Source of the DNA: Andrena cerasifolii | Lineage: Eukaryota > Arthropoda > Insecta > Hymenoptera > Andrenidae | Direction of reading: 5' to 3' | DNA length: 64,000 bases | Assembly (NCBI RefSeq): GCF_050908995.1 | Contig: NC_135119.1 | Coordinates: forward strand, 18,877,001 to 18,941,000 | In this document: piece by piece, positions 21,533-34,600 of the stretch | Position numbering within the stretch: position 1 is the first letter of the stretch | How the letters are laid out: each line of letters starts with the position of its first letter | Program-made: the position numbers and the translations under genes | The notes under the pieces: model-generated | The model's database searches: none | The model's input: the letters and a program-made list of their open reading frames with translations, nothing else | Told to the model about the DNA's origin: nothing

Positions 21533-24353
21533 GCTACGTACATAGTGTAGAGACTCCAGAGAAAGAGTGTTAGCGAGTAGAATAATAAAAAACAGTACTT
21601 ATTTATTCCAAACCATTGATTACTAAAAATGTCCTATTAAGACATAAAAAATATCCGATTACTTTACACATCGATATTTGCATGTCCATATTTTGATATT
21701 TTTTATCGATATTTCAAAGACTAATAATTGCAGGTATCGATAACTTTGTTCAAAATATCGATAATAGTTATTGCACCTTCTTTCGTTCAAGCCAATTCAA
21801 GCTAATTTCCAAATTACTGCGTCTAAGTAAAATTCAGTAATTCATCTCCATACTTTTATATTGAATGGTGCCTATGATATTTCTTATTAAAATAAAAATT
21901 CTAGTTTCCTTTATAAATATGATTTGGAAAGTGGATTACTTGTTTTCATTGTAATACTTTTGAATCTTAATTTAAATAAAATAATTTCTTAATGGTACTA
22001 TATAAAAATTGTTATCTTAGAAGATTCTTTTTAATCAAAAATAATATTCTCTTGAACGTATGTAGCTTATTTTTTAATTGGCAAATTCATACGATCTTCG
22101 TATCGATATTAGCAATATCCTACTTTTTGAATAATATATTTCATATACCGATATTGATCGAAAAAAATATATCTCGATAAGCATTGTCGATAGTTGGGAA
22201 GAATATCGCACATCACTGCGCGGGAGCGTGATTGCACCGATGTTAACAAGTTAAACACAGATATCGTGCGTGCTATAATTGCAAAATACGTTGCAACCTA
22301 AAAGCCTTGAACAGAGCCAGCGTTTTGCCCTTTTTTCTCGTTCCATTGAACGCCATTGCGTGATATGGATGTTATATCACGGATCCCGGTGTAACGGAGG
22401 TACGCGTCTCTGTATCTCCGCGTAATTACACCTAAAGTATTCATCTCTACCCAGGACAACGTTGTTTAATAGAAATCGTAGTGCTTGCTATTATTTACAG
22501 TTGACATGTTTTTATGTGACGTGAGGTATTATTGATATTGCGTGATATATAGCATCGAGGACGTGTAACGAGGCTCTTAATGGATATCGAACGAGAAATA
22601 AAATGTCAACGCATTGCTATCCGTCTGAACTTGGTTAAATCGAACCAAAAGAATTTTTACACAAAGTCATGCCTTTACCTTTCATTTTAACGATAATGCA
22701 GGATTAAAAGGTGATTGTAGAACAACTCAAAATTAACAGGGAATTTTTCAAGGTGCAAATAAAACTACCCTAAAAGCTCTTACTCGAACTAAAACACCTG
22801 TCGCCATCCCAGCTTGCCCATTAATATTCATTTGCCATGTCATGCCAACTCGACAATTTTTATATAAAGGGCTCGTAATTGCGCGTCAATTCAAGGGCTA
22901 ACAGTACAGCACAAAACAAGAAACACTGTTATACGAATACACTGATATACTTTCCGTGTTATCACAGTATGAATAAGAGACTGTGTTATCAATAACTTAA
23001 AATATTATGCAGTCTGCAATCCAACACTATATGAAGTAATCAGATGATTAAGGTGAAACTGAGTAACTTTATTTACAAAACATTCCAATTTAGCTTTGAT
23101 TCGTTATAACGAACATATTGAAATGAAATCTAAAAAAGACCCCTGAATAACACTAAACACTAACCCACTTTCCTTCGAACACCCAGTACTCGCTTCTCTC
23201 TAATAAATATTAATCTCCTCCAATTAATATGAACGTTCCTTGATCCACCTACGAACCAATGCACACTGGGAAGCAATACTAATCAAGGAACAATGCGTTA
23301 CAGTTACCATTCTTGCACAACGCGGCAAGATAGTTACAGTTCTACTCTTACTACTAATTGTCGCACTAATTACTGCCATCGGCCCCGCGAAACTCAGTCC
23401 TATTCCAATTCCCATCGTGGCCGACGCTCGCGGAGCAATTCTTTCGCCGACGAGACAAATTTGTCGGCTCGCTTCATTCTACAATGGCGCATTAATCACG
23501 GGAGAATAATCTATCTGTCAGCCGCAGCGAAGAAGTGAATGCACCAAAGACACCTCTGCGCACCGCCAAAAGCGAGCGCAATGCACGGAACGGTGCAACG
23601 CAAGAATCATAATAGCCGAATGACAAATTCAATTCACTGTGCCACGCTCGATCCGAGCACTTTCGACCTTCGATTCGCTGACAAGGAAACTTCCGATTTC
23701 GCGGAATTATTAGCAATGCTGTTCCGATTATTAGAGACATCGAAGTGATGGATATTTTTTACTCTTTTTTTTTTAATTTATTCGCTATTGACATAGCTTA
23801 GAATTTAGAATCTGTGGCTCATTTCCGCCTAAGTATTGCTAAAAGTTATTGTCAAATTTTTTGATATTACATTCTTTTTAAAGGTATGTATGACTCGTTT
23901 AATTTCTATTTTTGTTTGCAGATATGTTACATTTTACATTGCAATTCAAAGTTGAGTGTAGTTGAACATTATTTACGTAAGTGCTTCTATGCAAAGTCAT
24001 CGACAGACAACCAGACACGACCATCGTGTTGGATACTAATTAAGGAAGTACATGCTGCGATGAATATAGCACGTCGCGACGATAAAAGCGTAGCGGCGCG
24101 TAAATATCCCGCCTAATTACTCGAAAAAAGTCCATTGTTATGGGATTTTATTGGCTGCACCGCGCGCTCCACGTGAGTCTGTATGGAACAGTGATACGCT
24201 GCTCTGTTGGTTGGGTAACTTGGTTACAGTTACTCTAATGAGTTGTGCTTTAAGTGTATGAGATTTAGGTGCTTGTATTTTTGGAGCGTATAGAGGATTG
24301 TACTCATCGTTTAGTAGTAGTTTATTGATATCTAAGATAGTTTTTGAAGATTT
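21533..24353. other. No gene recognised
   Basis: Very AT-rich to about 22200, with TATCGATA-type motifs at 21670-22190. A TATATAAAGG sequence near 22862 is a possible core promoter. From 23240 to 23740 GC rises and several frames stay open on both strands (for example 23240-23509 plus, with a hydrophobic VLLLLLIVALI segment), but none is recognised. Confidence 0.35.
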
Positions 24354-24357
24354 TTAA

Positions 24358-24719
24358 CCCTTCGTGGTCACACCTTATAATCACAAGTTGGCCACACGGG
24401 GTTCACTGTACCCCAGCGTCATTTTTTGAGTTACCATTTTCGTATTTGTCAATCTTTTAACTTTTCAGTGATAATTGTACGTTCATAATACTTATACACT
24501 CATGGTCTAATACTCTTTTTCTAGAAATGTAAATTTTGATATGATAGAACTTGTAGTTGAAAATGAGTGGTTTTCCACGGTTGTAGAAAAAAGCGATTTT
24601 TTAATTTTATTTATATTTTTTTTTCTTGCGATAAATCTCGTTTGGAAGTCGTAAACACGCGACATTTTAACTCGAAAATTATTCTTGGGGTACAATACAC
24701 CGCGTGTGGCCACGAAGGA
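24358..24719. mobile_element. TTAA-flanked MITE with CCCTTCGTGGTCACAC ends
   Basis: TTAA (24354-24357) precedes CCCTTCGTGGTCACAC; GTGTGGCCACGAAGGA precedes TTAA (24720-24723). The internal GGGGTTCACTGTACCCC and GGGGTACAATACACCGCG also pair. Same end style (TTAACCCT) as 42918 and 57785. Confidence 0.8.
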
Positions 24720-25037
24720 TTAATAAATCGGTAGCAGGCATTGTTCTGGAATTGTACGTGGATGTTGACTTTGTATGAAAAAATGTATTACCGTTTGGAA
24801 AAGTACTAAACATTGAATATCACAAACATTAAAATCGGATCGGCACCGGTGCCAATTTATCATATTGATTTTTTCGGTGTATCCATACTTTCAAGAATAA
24901 TTTAGGCAAAATTGTTATCAACTAAGGTGCAATGTTTAATTTTTTACTGTTATATGTCTTGTTTTTCTTGAACGTGTGTTTCTGTATTCATTATTGTATG
25001 AATTGGGCTGGTCCCGTAAATAAAAATATTAATAATA

Positions 25038-25088
25038 TATATATATTATTATTTATTTACGATAACATATATATATATATATATGTTA
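25038..25088. repeat. AT microsatellite and short palindrome
   Basis: Two TA-repeat runs surround TTATTTATTTACGATAACA. CGATAACATATATATATA and its inverse form a hairpin. Confidence 0.8.
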
Positions 25089-27210
25089 TCGAGCACTTTC
25101 ATTAACCTTTTATTTTACGAAGTGGTCGTTATACGTATTTTTCCTACTGCTCAGAAATTTCTTAAGCTTCGAAATAATAGAGACTCAGATGAACTTTATG
25201 CAAGACCAAGATGCTACCCTTTAATTACAGAATAAAATTACTTGCAATAGAGAAAGGGCTAAGCTCTTCGTGGAAGACGTTGCTCGCTTCCTCGCAAACT
25301 TGTTTCGTGCGAAAGTTCGACACAATGCAATCGTCTGTCGTAAGTCGGAAATAAAATCCCGTAATGCCGCCAGACGTAGTATCGATGCGAGTGACTGGTG
25401 TAAAAGTACCCCAAGGAACGAACGTGGGAAGTGGTACCCGGAAATGATTAAGGAACAATAATGTGACGTTGCCAGTGTGACGAAACGAGCTGTAATTCCG
25501 ACAATGAAGCTTTGCAAATTGCCAGCGATATTCTCAATATTGTCACACGAGACACTGACCGCAAGAGAAACAATTAATCCACGAATAAATCCACTTACAT
25601 AACTCCCGTATATTACTGAACCTTTCCTGGAATGTCAATCCCGTAACTTCCAACCACAAACGTAAGAATAAAACAAAGGTAAACAATAAAATATGCTCGG
25701 TGCGAAATTCCAAATAATATCTTGACTAACATTCACCAAATCTAATTTAATTATACCAAAAATCATTATCCTTACAACCACACACCCCCGATACAAAATC
25801 ACAAACCACATCTCTGCAGCCAATCAACTCCATCCAAACATCTCTCGAATATCAAAGATCCACGTTCAAATTAGTTCGATTCAACTCGAAATCCCATACT
25901 CGCGATTCATTGGAACAGTTAAACCGGCCAAGTTTCCATTCGGAGCGCGGTCGCTATTTCCAGTCCCAAAGGGAAGCAACGCGTACGCAGGATCAACAAT
26001 CTTTCGTCGTGCCCTGGTACGAGCGGCATATAACATCGTTAAACAAACTCGATCTCCTTCCTCCCCCTTCGTCCGCGCGCGGAACATAGAATAATGCTTG
26101 ATCTGCGCCGCGTCAGATGGATGTGCATCCGTTGCATCCAAGAAACTTCCGACGTAATCTAGAGCCGCGAATTAACGAGGCCGAAGACCAAATCAATTTC
26201 AATCAATCTGCCGAGCCGAGTGTAAAATTGCGAGCGCGGGGCTCGCGGTGCCACGGCGCGGCGATTCTGACGTGCCTCCGCTAGAAGCAAAAAGGCAAAT
26301 GATATGAAAACAGGTTGTGCATTCAATACGCAGAACGAGGCTTGTTGTACACAGTGTAGTAAGATCGCAGCCGCGCGTCTTGTCGTTAACCCGGCCCGTT
26401 CCAATAAATCAGCCGGCAATAGGAAGCCAACGACGTTCAAACAGTCAAATAGTTAACGTGTTAACATAATCGTACAATCGAGAGAGCATAATAAGCGACG
26501 AGAGGCTGGCCAGCGAGCCATCTACATATCGCTGGGCAGAACGAAACCGACACGCCGGAATGCGCAATTAATTATCGAGGCCTGGTCAAATTACATCGTC
26601 CACGATTCAGAGATAACACGGAGGGGTGGTAATTCGCTGTCGATGATAATTCCGTTCTCTCTCAAACAGATCGGCCGCTAGAAACTGCACGGTAATGGGA
26701 ATCGTTTTCTTCGCGTCGTGGAGCTTTTCAAGCCGATTACGAGATCGTTTCTTGGGTAATTAAACTCTAATAGGGGGTGACTGAGAGATTTCGGTTTTTG
26801 GACGGGTTTGTAGTAGTGGGAGTGGATTATCTTTTAAAGAGAATACAGCACCCGATCTGGGCGAAAATAATTTTTGCCGCCCTTTATATTTAATTATGGA
26901 TAATTTTTTGCAGTGAGTGAAATTTTGCGTAGGTATTTGTTGAGTAATAAAAGCCTTTGTTTTATAAAAAATGTAATATTCATTAAAAGCAGTAAGGAAA
27001 GAAAATAAAATGTATAGGTGTAGGTTATTTATAAGTTTAATTCTAAATTCCAACATGTATCACCTACTTTTTTTTACCGGTTTTACTAAAAGTTTTATTT
27101 TTTTATTGGTGTTTAGTGAGTTTAATCTTCTCTTTCTACCAACTTTGCCGCCCCCAGATTTTGCGCTCTGGGCAGCTGCCCTGCTTGCGCCCCCTAGAGC
27201 GGGTCCTGAG
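25089..27210. other. No gene recognised
   Basis: Unique-looking, CpG-rich between about 25880 and 26450. Short overlapping frames only. The stretch 27140-27210 (CCTGCTTGCGCCCCCTAGAG and neighbours) resembles the end of an older transposon into which the element at 27211 inserted. Confidence 0.4.
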
Positions 27211-27738
27211 TAGGGTTTATACAAAAACCGACTTTTTTGAAAAAACCGGTTTTCGAATTCAACTATTCCAAAATAACCGGCTAAACCGATTTTCGAATTT
27301 TCACAAAAAAATATAATTAAAATAGTAAATAAATACTTGTACCTATTTAAAAAAAAATCAGTTTCCTTAGTATTATGGAATTACAAAAATATTACAAAAA
27401 AAAGTATACCTTATGTATAAAGAACCAAATAAAAAAAAATTATAATAACTAAAATCCGTACAAAATATAAATCTTTAAATAGGTTCTACCAATTAAAAAT
27501 CTTTATTCCATTTAGTATTTTTTCTGAAAATATGAACTCATGAAGAGTAGTTTTACAGTAAACTGTTACCTATTACAGTATGCTTGTGTCCGAGGCGATT
27601 TCAAGTCAAAATGTTAACGTTTTTAATTAAACAATTAATTCATTTCTGCATATTAATTCTAGTACGTAAAACCGGTTTCCGAATTTTACAAATTTATAAA
27701 TAAAACCCAGTTTTTAAACCCGGTTTTTTAAAACCCTA
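27211..27738. mobile_element. hAT-type element with perfect 8-bp duplication
   Basis: Ends TAGGGTTTATAC and TTAAAACCCTA; identical flanks GTCCTGAG at 27203-27210 and 27739-27746. Subterminal ACCGGTTTTCGAATT-type repeats occur on both sides. AT-rich, non-coding. Confidence 0.9.
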
Positions 27739-27746
27739 GTCCTGAG

Positions 27747-29505
27747 AGTATATACATTTCGATTCGTTATAATTGAATCCTAAGATCAGCGATTAGAATC
27801 AGATGGCGGTAATTAAGAAGAATATAATTGCATTTCCTCCTATTGTCATGCGAGAGGAACCAGCTTCCCCTTTTCGATGAATTACTCGACTCAAACTTGA
27901 CCACCTTTCTACCCACTATCCCTCATTTTCTGTGATTAAATCTTTCATTTATTCCTTCCCTCCCACGTATTTTTGTGACACGAAGGTGTCAATAGCCAGC
28001 TTTACCTATAAACTGCGAGTACATTAACTTGCGAAACAGCTGACTGGGGTAAAGTGTAAGTAATTACGAGCCGGGGCTCAGCAGGCAAATAGACTTTCCT
28101 ACTTGCATCGTTCAGAGCCTCCCGAGGCGTTTCTTATCTCCCAGAGCATCCTACGTAAATCACGCGAGAAGTTCGCGGACACGCGTTTAGATACAGTTAA
28201 TTGCGCGGGGATCGTAAAAAGCTGCAAATACATCTCCATCCATCCCCGCCCAAATGGCCTGAAATAATACACCTCGCAGCAGCGTTTCTTTATCCGAGGG
28301 CGAACGCGTTACCACTCGGCTGTGGGCAGCGCGCTGATTGGCTTGCTCCGGAGCAGTGACAAGGAAGTAAGATGCTGCACTATAAACCCGTTCGCGTAAT
28401 ACCAGTGCGCCGAGTCGAAAAATGGATCCGCTGTACCTGTTATCTTCGGTCACCGAGAGAACGTGAGAGAGTTAATACCGATAACGCCCCGTCTGCGTGC
28501 CCGCCGCCTGTGCCCTTTCGCAGCGCCCGATACCACAATATATAACGGTCAATGACAAGTTGTCAGGCGGCTTATCAACGGTGGACGACGATAGCCCCGC
28601 GATACCGCGGTCCAATCTCGATGGGTCACCCATTACACCTGAGACATCCAGGGGGTCGATGCGTTTTCGATGTACGTTTTGTTTGACTTCATTGCGCTAG
28701 AGTTCGTTGAACTCTTCCTATCCTTGTTGCGGGCGGAGTGCGTATTATCTAACGTTTCTTCAGCGATGTTTTATTTTTCAAACGCGAGGTAAAGATGCTT
28801 GGGTAAATCAGACGCAGAGTTAATTAATCGCGGTGTCCAACGGTTTGCAACCTACCTCCCAACGTTCGAATATGTAGAATTTAATTTGAGGAATTTTCAT
28901 TAAATTCTTTCGTAGTTTTTTTTTAAATTTGAAATTACTCAAGAAAATCCTAAGAACTTCTAGTAGTTGCGCTCTTGTGGAGTTTAGTATTGCACCGTTA
29001 GAATTTCTTGGATACTTTAATTGATTTTTTATTTTTATATCACGTGATCAGGTATTCGGGGAATCCTGAGTATACATATTCGCTAAGCTGTTCTTTTAAT
29101 AGAAATTGAACTCGTAGAATATATTTCTGATGTCCTTCGAAAAAGGAAGAAAAAACTGGTAACCAACGTTCCTGTACGCGAATGTTAATTCGAAGTTTGC
29201 CAGCTGGTACCGTTTGTCGGCTGTTTTTTCGACGGTAAAAAGTGCTCTAATTATGTCAGACAGTTATAATCACGGAGAGGTGAGAAGCAGGGTGTATCCG
29301 GCCTTGAACGTGTTAAGAAATAATTACTGATATTACAGCAACGTTGCTGTAACATCACATTTTTCAATCCGTTCGTACGATCTCCTCTATTTGCGGCGGG
29401 GTAATACTAAGGCGCACGTAAATAATAAACTGTGAATTATTCAACGAGCATTACGCAAGAATACCGAGGCTGAAGCTGACTCGAACAGCGAAATCAGTCT
29501 TCGAT
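27747..29505. other. No gene recognised
   Basis: Mixed composition, somewhat CpG-rich at 28200-28680. No domain-bearing frame seen. Confidence 0.4.
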
Positions 29506-29509
29506 TTAA

Positions 29510-30229
29510 GGGGTCATGCTCAGTCAGGAGGCCGAAAAAAGGGTGGTCTTTGGAAATTTTTTACTCAAAACCTATAACACATTTCTCAAAAAATCTTTTT
29601 TCCTTTAAAGGATTGCATCTAGTACCGTGCATCGTAATTTTTTCATTTAAAAATATTTATCAATAACTAAGTTATTGTCCATCTGTCGAAGGTTCTCTAA
29701 AAAAAAAGGCTTCTGCGGTGAGCACTGCTGCTCGAAAGTCGATCGGCTAAAATAAAAAATTCAAAGGAATTTACTTATTATATTATATTATCTAGTATTT
29801 GAACGAAGGATTTTTCGAAATATTGATTTGGGAAAAAATGGCTGATGTTTAAAGTAAAAGTTTCAATTTTTATCGTAAATCGTGCCTGATTTTCGTCAAT
29901 TAAAAGAAAACTAAGCATCGGATAAAAAAATCCTTCGTTCAAATACTAGATAATATAATATAATAAGTAAATTCTTTTGAATTTTTTACTTTAGACGATC
30001 GACTTTCGAGCAGCAGTGGTCACCGCAGAAGCCTTTTTTCAGAGAACCTTCGAGTGAAGAACAATAACTTAGTTATTAATAAATATTTTTAAATAAAAAA
30101 ATTACGATGCACGGTACTAGATGCAATGCTTAAAAGGAAAAAAGATTTTTTGAGAAATGTGTTATAGCTTTTGAGTAAAAAATTTCCAAAGACCGCCCTT
30201 TTTTCGGGCTCCTGACTGAGCATGGCCCC
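29510..30229. mobile_element. TTAA-flanked near-perfect foldback MITE
   Basis: TTAA at 29506-29509 and 30230-30233. Ends GGGGTCATGCTCAGTCAGGA and TCCTGACTGAGCATGGCCCC. The arms extend about 300 bases each (to about 29815 and from about 29928) with few mismatches, including GCACGGTACTAGATGCAATC-type sequence in both. A transcript across it would be one long hairpin. No coding capacity. Confidence 0.9.
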
Positions 30230-30233
30230 TTAA

Positions 30234-33064
30234 GCTTCTCTTTTTGAGACCACAAAATCTGACTAATTCGTGTCAGAAGGAACACGAAGGAGTACAATTT
30301 ACACGGGAACGAACGGTAAAATTGAAATTGCAGCAGTGGAGAGATGAAACTGCGAGATCACAAAGGGGACCTGCAGAGAGTAAAGCTCATTTATGTAACG
30401 CTACTCCTTCGCGTAAAGCTACGTGATCCAGGCTCGATTATAATAATCCTGGTTCCTTTGGCTCGTTTCCTGCCGCGGCAGCTGAAAATACGTACCTTTC
30501 TCTTCCGCGTCGCTGCGCGGCGAAAAATCGCTTTACAAAGCCAGGTGTCACGGTTACGCGGCCTTCCCACCCCGGCAAATAAAGATCGCCGACAATTTCC
30601 CGAATTTTATCAAAGCAACGCGCCGCCACGAGGCAGCGCACGCGAGCAGACGCTGTTATCCAACGGCTTTCCCGTCTAAAACTTTCATGCCTGGTCACCG
30701 TGGTCACCGAGCTGTTTAACTACGAAACACCGAAGGGGACGTAACGAAACGCGGAAGAGACATTTCAGTGCCTGTTCCCCGAACCCCCGTAGGGTCACCT
30801 TTTGCAAAAGGAACACGTTGAGAGTCCTGCCGGGACCCTGCCGCCAGATCGTCGCGCCAAGGAGACAAGGAGTAAGCTGTGACCCGCCGAAACACGGGGA
30901 GCCTATTAACGCCAGCCTTTTTCCGCCAAAAACACCGGGCATCTCCGAAGCTCGCCAAAAGTGAGAAGAGCAGCCAAGGCCACGCACTCGAGGGATATAA
31001 AAACCTCGAGGCTCCGCCGGCGCAACAGACTCTAAGAGAGGAGAACAAGACCACCGACTCCGAGAATAGAGAAGCCTATGATTTATAACAAATCACGTTG
31101 CTCGACGAGTGTTTTTCTTTACCGCGTAAAAACGTCCCCCAACCAAACGACTAGGATCGATCCGGATAAACTGTCAGCGCGCCGAATCAGGCTGATCGAT
31201 CGGGGAACGATCGTCACGATGCACCAGGTGATCGATCGAACGTGGAGAAGGCTTGCATGTAAACGGCGCATAATAATCGTCCGCGTCGCGACTTCTCAGC
31301 AACCTTGTTGTCTAGTCACTTTCACGTGAGCCACGGATGCGACCTAACCAGAGGCTCTCTCGGATCCTAACTCCCCCGCCGTTCTGTCCTGCCCGACTGG
31401 CGGGCACGTTCTCAAAAATGCCTGGCTGTGCGCACGTGTGGCGCGTCTTTGTGTGGTAGGTAGCCGCGCGGGTGGCGACGTCGGGCGTCCTTTCGGCTGG
31501 TGCTTTGTTTCGTTTCGGTCGAGGTCGACCGGAGAGGCAATTTTACTTGGTTCTCGAACGAGGTGGAGGTGTATTGGGTTACCGCAAAAGTTCTGTCCTA
31601 CGCGGCGAACGTGAGACTGCGATTGGATTTTGCCGATAGATGGAGTCGAAATTTTTAGATGCTGCGCGAGGTGACTTGAAACGTGGAAATTTTGGGAAAT
31701 ATTTCGGAGCATCAAAGTTGACGGATTTGTTTTAAATATAACTTTATTTTTCTTACCGAACAATTCTTATATTTCAAGTTCTGTTCTATCTCGCACCGTT
31801 ACAAAGTTAAATTAAAAAAACCAAACACCCTGTTTTCACCCCTTCAACTGATTTTATGAAGATAGAAATGTTCGGGTTGGGAATGTTTCCTCGCCAGATA
31901 CAATTAGTTTAATTAGGAATGTATTACGAATATTCGATAATAAATCAAGCAAATCGATAATTCTGTTTCGGAAGCAATTTAAGTTATTTATAGCCCGATC
32001 AATATCGTTAAATTCCACGCTTTCATTCACGGAAACGTTTCCTACGTAAGAGTGGAATTTGCAATTCATATCGGGGAGCTCTTCCTCCTGAACGGGGAAC
32101 TAATTAACCACCTGATGATTATCCGTCTCTGCGTTTTTTTTCTATCGTTCCTTAATCCACGATTAACTGTAGCTCGACTACCACAACAAATATATTCCAT
32201 CGATCAACGCAGCACGCCCATTACGGTCGATTTGCTCAACTCAGAAAAGCCTTTCGCTTTTTTCGTCCCATTTATCCACTGATACCTACTCGTTCCTGTT
32301 CGCGTTCGCCAGATTAAAAGTGCAAAGTATCGAGTAGATTTAGTGAAAGGTAGGCGGTGTGGATACGAAAGCATTCCGATAAACACGTATCTGTTAAAAT
32401 CGTAACGAGTTAAACACGCTCGGGCTAGAAGCAGGCGTAGAAACAATGCGCGCCGTGATCCGCGTGCTTCCTTTAACGCGAAACCAATTTCAGCCGCGCA
32501 ATTAACGCTCTGTCGTTGATTAATTAGCGGCCACGGGGAGGCGAGATCACGATCTCCGAGCTATTCTCACGCAACGCGCAGCAGTCTCGTTTGAGGGATG
32601 TAAAATTAGAAAATAAATCGTTCAAAAGTCAAACGATGATTCATGATTTCCGCGAGGAGCGACCGAATGTATTCTTTCCATTCGGGCGGCCTAACGAGGC
32701 TCGATATAATCGGTAACGGTGTTCGAAGACTTCAATTGCTTCCCCGGGCCTGGAACGAATTCAATTCCCGGATACAAACGGAAAGCACAATATCCCGTAG
32801 AAAGTCCGGCCCCTTCTCTCTCCCCAACATCCCACATTTCAGTTTTCTTCAGCAAAGAAGCTTCTATTCTTTCCCCAGAGACGTAACTCTCTATGACCTA
32901 CTGTTGTAACATTCAAATAACATTTCACATTTGTCCGAGCACACGCTATAACTTTGAACTTCTCTATTTTTCTAAGGTGCACACAATTGTGGCGATGTTT
33001 GCGCAACAACTGTACCGTTTATTCCATTCAGTCTTTTCCCTTCTCGCCTACGTTGGATACAACT
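30234..33064. other. No gene recognised; CpG-rich to about 31650
   Basis: Contains a TATA-like box (30996-31003). Open frames between 30244 and 31763 on both strands are unremarkable. AT-rich beyond. Confidence 0.35.
30996..31003 (+). promoter_or_regulatory. TATA-like box in CpG-rich DNA
   Basis: TATAAAAA followed about 25 bases later by the initiator-like GCGCAACAGACTC. The following purine-rich leader leads to an ATG at 31078 whose frame (83 codons) is not recognised. A core promoter for an unseen plus-strand transcript is possible. Confidence 0.25.
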
Positions 33065-33072
33065 ACTGTGAT

Positions 33073-34144
33073 TAGGGCTGCCAATCGTACTATAATATAT
33101 AGTATTGTACTAGAGTTTTGTCCAGTGTAGGTAGTATATACTGTTAGAAAAATATATAGTAGGTAAAGGTCCTATATTTCCGATACATCGATGAAATTCT
33201 GCAATTTTAGCTAATTTTTATTCTATGGCGACAAGAAAATTTTAATTTGCGTATTTAAGCTTTAACGGAGACGATTTTTAAACGATTTTATTCAGATTCG
33301 GTCCTCTGTCTGTTTGTATGTTTGTTTGTCTGTTTTTATGTATGGTTCAAATCTGGCAACTCAAATTTAACCCACTTCCAACTATCCAATTGTCTTGAAA
33401 CTTTGCAGGCGTGCGTAGCTTTGATGACAATACAATATTTAAAAAAAAATTAACCCGCGGGGGTGAAAAAAATACCCAGTCATCAATAAATATAACCCAT
33501 AACCACAAATTCAAACGACTTCAAATGAGCCAGAAATTGTAGTAAAAACTAAATTAAAATGCACTAAAAACTAAAAACTAATTATTTTCTTGTACTTCAA
33601 TTTTGATGGTGTTAAAATGGTGTTTGATCACTTTAAATAAAATCGTGGGGCACCATGTGCAACCAAAAGGTGAAGTATTAAAGTGATTCATATCCTGTTT
33701 TGAAATATCATGCCCCACGATTTTATTTAAAGTGATCAAACACCATTTTAACCCCATCAAAATTGAGGTACAAGAAAAGAATTATTTTTTAGTTTTTAGT
33801 GCATTTTAATTTAGTTTTTACTACATTTTTAATAAAATCGTTAAAGCTAATTTTTTTATATATATTTTTTATTTCTATAATGAATATGAAGTGGCGGGAA
33901 GAAAGAAACAGAGCCAGTCTATCTCTTATAAAATATGAGCTCCTCATTTCTGTTAATTTGGACTTTGAGTACAATCAAACCTTCGACATATTTGTTAAGG
34001 ACAATAAATTAATTAATAATGCAAAGTACACAAAGAATGTACATTTAAAAAACAAGATGTGGTTATTTTAATGTAGTTTCTTGTACCACTTTCTACTGAA
34101 ATATATTTTTTATCACATTTGGCCGAAAAAAATTGGCAACCCTA
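33073..34144. mobile_element. hAT-type element with nested palindrome
   Basis: Ends TAGGGCTGCCAAT and ATTGGCAACCCTA. Flanks ACTGTGAT (33065-33072) and CCTGTAAT (34145-34152) match at six of eight bases, suggesting an old insertion. The interior is AT-rich and carries a palindrome at 33530-33835. No intact transposase. Confidence 0.75.
33530..33835. mobile_element. Palindromic MITE nested in the hAT element
   Basis: Almost perfect inverted repeat of about 140 bases per arm around 33682: TGTAGTAAAAACTAAATTAA on the left pairs with TTAATTTAGTTTTTACTACA on the right, and CGTGGGGCACCATG pairs with CATGCCCCACG near the centre. Confidence 0.8.
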
Positions 34145-34403
34145 CCTGTAATGAACGGTGGAGCTTTTTGGAAACCACGGGAGTGATGAGATTACTGCTA
34201 TCAAAAGGTCCCAAGCGTCAAAATCAAAATTCAATTCGAGGCAAGTGAATTAGAAAGTAACTCCATTACTCTTCTACTCACTTTTGTTTAGACCAGACCG
34301 TTCTATTTCTGCTCCATTCCTACCAGAGATATTACGCCCATATTTCCCATATTTCATATTAACCACCACATATTTCAAAGTCAAGTTATAATACCCAAAG
34401 ACT

Positions 34404-34600
34404 GACCTATCTTAATATACAAAGCAGAAAGTGTTTGTGTGTTTGTCGCCTAAAAACTTTTGAACGGTAAACTTTGGGGCCACGGAAATGCGCCCCAGCT
34501 CATTATGCCTAGCTAATCCAAATGAACATGACTATTTTCACAAAAAAAAAATAAATTTTCTTTTATAAAATCACTATCTAAATTTCGAGTGAAGCCGAGT
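34404..34600. repeat. Dispersed repeat copy, Helitron-like
   Basis: TCTTAATATACAAAG, GTGTGTTTGTCGCCTAAAAA, then CTCATTATGCCTAGCTAATC and GAGTGAAGCCGAGTAG. A second copy in inverse orientation lies at 56120-56345. The GAAGCCG end style resembles non-autonomous Helitrons of insects; the class is inferred. Confidence 0.65.
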
